Origin: Spirochaetaceae bacterium
GTDB lineage: Bacteria > Spirochaetota > Spirochaetia > SZUA-6 > Fen-1364
Assembly (NCBI GenBank): GCA_003170115.1
Contig: PMZS01000203.1
Span: forward strand, 1-7,196
DNA: 7,196 nucleotides
Direction: 5' to 3'
The position numbers and the translations under genes were made by a program. Positions 5,719 to 7,196 of the stretch are shown here, one piece after another (positions within the stretch are counted from its first letter, which is position 1; each line of letters starts with the position of its first letter). The notes under the pieces are model-generated. The model was not told the origin of the DNA, searched no databases, and was given only the letters and a program-made list of their open reading frames with translations.

Positions 5719-6624
5719 ATGTCCGGAAGGTTGCTGGTCTTCGGCGGTGGCGGGTTCGTGGGGGGCAACCTTTGCAGCCTGGCGCTCGGTGAAGGGTGGG
5801 AGGTGCACATCGCGGACGCGACGCTCAGGGCTGCCCTGCAGGGCGCCACCTGGCACGTCGTGGACATCACGCAATCGGAGAAAGTGCGCGCGCTTGTGCG
5901 CGAGGTCCGCCCGGATGCCGTGATAGATCTTGCCGCGGTTGCCGACGTGGACCGGGCGGAGCGCGAAAGGGACCTCGCCCGGACGGTCAACGTAGAGGCC
6001 GCGCGGGTCATCGCCGCGGAATGCGCCGGCGTCGGGGCCCGCTGCATCTACTTTTCCAGCGACGCTGTCTTCGCCGGCACCGCCGAGGGCTACACGGAAG
6101 AGGACGCGCCGGACCCTGTCAACTGGTACGGCCGGACCAAGGCGGACGGGGAGCAGGCCGTGCGGGAGGCGTGCCCGGGCGCGGTCATTGTCCGCATCTC
6201 CCTGGTGCTCGGGTTCCCGGTGACCGACGGCAACTCCTTTCTTGCGGGGCTGGAGCAGAAGCTCGCCGGGGGGAACGTGGTGCCCTGCCCGGTGGATGAA
6301 ATCCGCACTCCCATTGACGTGCTGACACTCTGCGCGTGCGTGCTCGAGCTCTGCCGCCCCGGGTTCGCTGGCGTCATCCACCTCGGCTCCACCAACAGCG
6401 TGGACAGGTTCACCCTGTCGCGCAGGGCCGCGTCCCTCCTGGGGGCGAAGGAGACGCTGGTGACCGTGCAGCAGCCGGGCCTGCCGCAGCCGGGGAGGGC
6501 CGCGCGGCACCGGCGGGGGGTCATCAGCGTCGACAGGGCGAAGAGTCTGCTCGCCACGCCGCTTCTGGACTGGGAGCGGACGCTGCAGAAAGCATTGGAC
6601 GACCGGCCGAAGAAGGAGAGATAG
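5719..6624 (+). CDS. extended-SDR NAD(P)-dependent sugar reductase/epimerase, RmlD-like
   Basis: This 301-residue cytoplasmic protein has a Rossmann fold. The dinucleotide-binding loop FGGGGFVGGN lies at the N-terminus, and DIT and DLAAVADVD mark the later cofactor-contacting strands. The YFSSDAVFAG segment (S113, S114, D115) matches the 'STDYVFDG' region of dTDP-4-dehydrorhamnose reductase. The catalytic Y-x3-K is NWYGRTK, with Y137 and K141. After that come VIVRISLVLGF and a substrate-domain segment 'DEIRTPIDVLTL', comparable to the R-P-T-x3-DLA region of RmlD proteins. Length is normal. The frame is open far upstream through the deacetylase gene. ATG 5719, with AAAGGGG (5706-5712) in front and the Rossmann strand starting at once, is the correct start. 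It could reduce a keto-sugar, epimerise, or oxidise a hydroxyl to make a keto group for the adjacent aminotransferase; the sequence does not decide. It has a CACVLELC cysteine cluster of unknown meaning. Confidence 0.88.
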   Translation: MSGRLLVFGGGGFVGGNLCSLALGEGWEVHIADATLRAALQGATWHVVDITQSEKVRALVREVRPDAVIDLAAVADVDRAERERDLARTVNVEAARVIAAECAGVGARCIYFSSDAVFAGTAEGYTEEDAPDPVNWYGRTKADGEQAVREACPGAVIVRISLVLGFPVTDGNSFLAGLEQKLAGGNVVPCPVDEIRTPIDVLTLCACVLELCRPGFAGVIHLGSTNSVDRFTLSRRAASLLGAKETLVTVQQPGLPQPGRAARHRRGVISVDRAKSLLATPLLDWERTLQKALDDRPKKER

Positions 6625-6627
6625 GAC

Positions 6628-7196
6628 ATGGACACACCAAAGGTCAAGTATGAGCTGGAGATCGCCTACGGCACGAAGTACGGATTCGAAGAGGCAGCGG
6701 CGCTCATGGACGTGCTGCGCGCCCATGGGCCGTCGTGCGGGAAAAAGGTCAAGCAGTTCGAGGACGCTTTTGCCGCCTACTGCGGTGTGAAGCACGCCCT
6801 CGCGGTGACGTCGGCGACCACCGGGCTGACGCTGGCCGGCATCGCCGCCGGCGTCGGCCGCGACACCGAAGTGATCTCCACCCCCGTCACGTGGGTGGCG
6901 TCCGCATTCGCGTTCTCAACACTCGGCGCGAAGATGGTCTTCTGCGACGTGGACCCCCGCACGCTCAACATGGACCCCGAGAAACTCGAGTCGCTCATCA
7001 CCCCGCGAACCCGGGCCATCGTGCCGGTGCACCTCGCGGGCCAATGCTGCGCCATGGACCGGATCATGGAAGTGGCGCGGAGGCACGGGGTGCGAGTGAT
7101 CGAAGACTGCGCCCACAATCCCGGCGGCTCCTGGCTCGGCAAGAAATCCGGCAGCCTTGGAGACATGGGCGTATTCAGCTTCCACCAGCAGAAGAA
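6628..7196 (+). CDS. DegT/DnrJ/EryC1/StrS family aminotransferase (second copy, 3' truncated by window end)
   Basis: The ATG at 6628 lies three bases after the preceding stop, with its SD (AGAAGGAGAG) inside the end of the reductase gene. About 189 codons are present, and the frame is still open at the window end. Family marks are visible. GPSCGKKVKQFEDAFAAYCG is the usual N-terminal helix and turn. AVTSATTGLTLA binds the cofactor phosphate, and VISTPVTWVASAFA and 'FCDVDPRTLNMDPEKLE' follow. IEDCAH carries the Asp (D160) that contacts the PLP ring nitrogen. FSFHQQK ends in the Schiff-base lysine K189, whose codon is 7192-7194. About half of a normal protein is shown. The ring-stacking and phosphate-binding parts match the canonical family better than the first copy does. 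It shares EDCAH and NMDPE with the first copy but is otherwise well diverged, so it is not a recent duplication. Confidence 0.92.
   Translation, partial: MDTPKVKYELEIAYGTKYGFEEAAALMDVLRAHGPSCGKKVKQFEDAFAAYCGVKHALAVTSATTGLTLAGIAAGVGRDTEVISTPVTWVASAFAFSTLGAKMVFCDVDPRTLNMDPEKLESLITPRTRAIVPVHLAGQCCAMDRIMEVARRHGVRVIEDCAHNPGGSWLGKKSGSLGDMGVFSFHQQK

Noticed and set aside
5883..5901. GTGCGCGCGCTTGTGCGCGAG-like alternating GC tract within the reductase gene
   Set aside because: It is explained by Val/Arg/Ala/Leu codons in a GC-rich gene; no regulatory meaning is supported.
5428..6795. Long open frame on the minus strand (455 codons), and a similar one at 4021-5052
   Set aside because: They lie antisense to clearly homologous + strand genes, the translations are Arg/His/Pro-rich with no recognisable motif, and such frames are expected by chance in GC-rich coding DNA.
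1..7196. tRNA, rRNA, CRISPR array, insertion sequence or phage elements
   Set aside because: I looked for cloverleaf-like segments, regular direct repeats, terminal inverted repeats and transposase motifs and saw none.

Overview
The window is 7,196 bases of GC-rich bacterial DNA (roughly 60-65 % G+C by eye). All convincing genes lie on the + strand, most with strong Shine-Dalgarno (SD) sequences. The solute-binding protein has a plain Sec signal peptide (ASA|Q) with no lipobox cysteine, which points to a Gram-negative (diderm) cell with a periplasm. I cannot name the organism. A diderm, possibly anaerobic lineage is plausible, but that is inference.

Layout: (a) 2-472 is the 3' end of a uroporphyrinogen-decarboxylase-like (URO-D superfamily) gene cut by the window edge. 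(b) 473-597 is a short intergenic region with a candidate sigma70-type promoter and an inverted pair of ACCGGT motifs just downstream of it. (c) 598-1833 encodes a complete DegT/DnrJ/EryC1/StrS-family PLP aminotransferase. (d) 1834-1919 is a gap holding a possible 16-codon upstream ORF with a near-ideal SD, whose stop overlaps the GTG start of the next gene. (e) 1920-4974 is a CUT1-type carbohydrate ABC importer: a periplasmic binding protein, then two inner-membrane permeases. A perfect 13-bp hairpin separates the binding protein from the permeases. No ATPase gene is in the window. (f) 4979-5689 encodes a PIG-L/LmbE-type zinc deacetylase. (g) 5719-6624 encodes an extended-SDR protein resembling dTDP-4-dehydrorhamnose reductase (RmlD). 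(h) 6628 to the end is a second DegT-family aminotransferase, cut two bases after its catalytic lysine codon.

Everything from 598 onward looks like one operon: gaps are 3-86 bases, one start overlaps the preceding stop, and no intrinsic terminator is visible. Taken together, a sugar importer, a de-N-acylase, a sugar-type dehydrogenase/reductase and two sugar-type aminotransferases suggest uptake and conversion of an N-acylated amino sugar or aminocyclitol. They could work in the catabolic direction (import, de-N-acetylation, redox, transamination), or the locus could remodel an imported sugar into a glycan precursor. Each family call is well supported, but the substrate and the direction of the pathway are inference.
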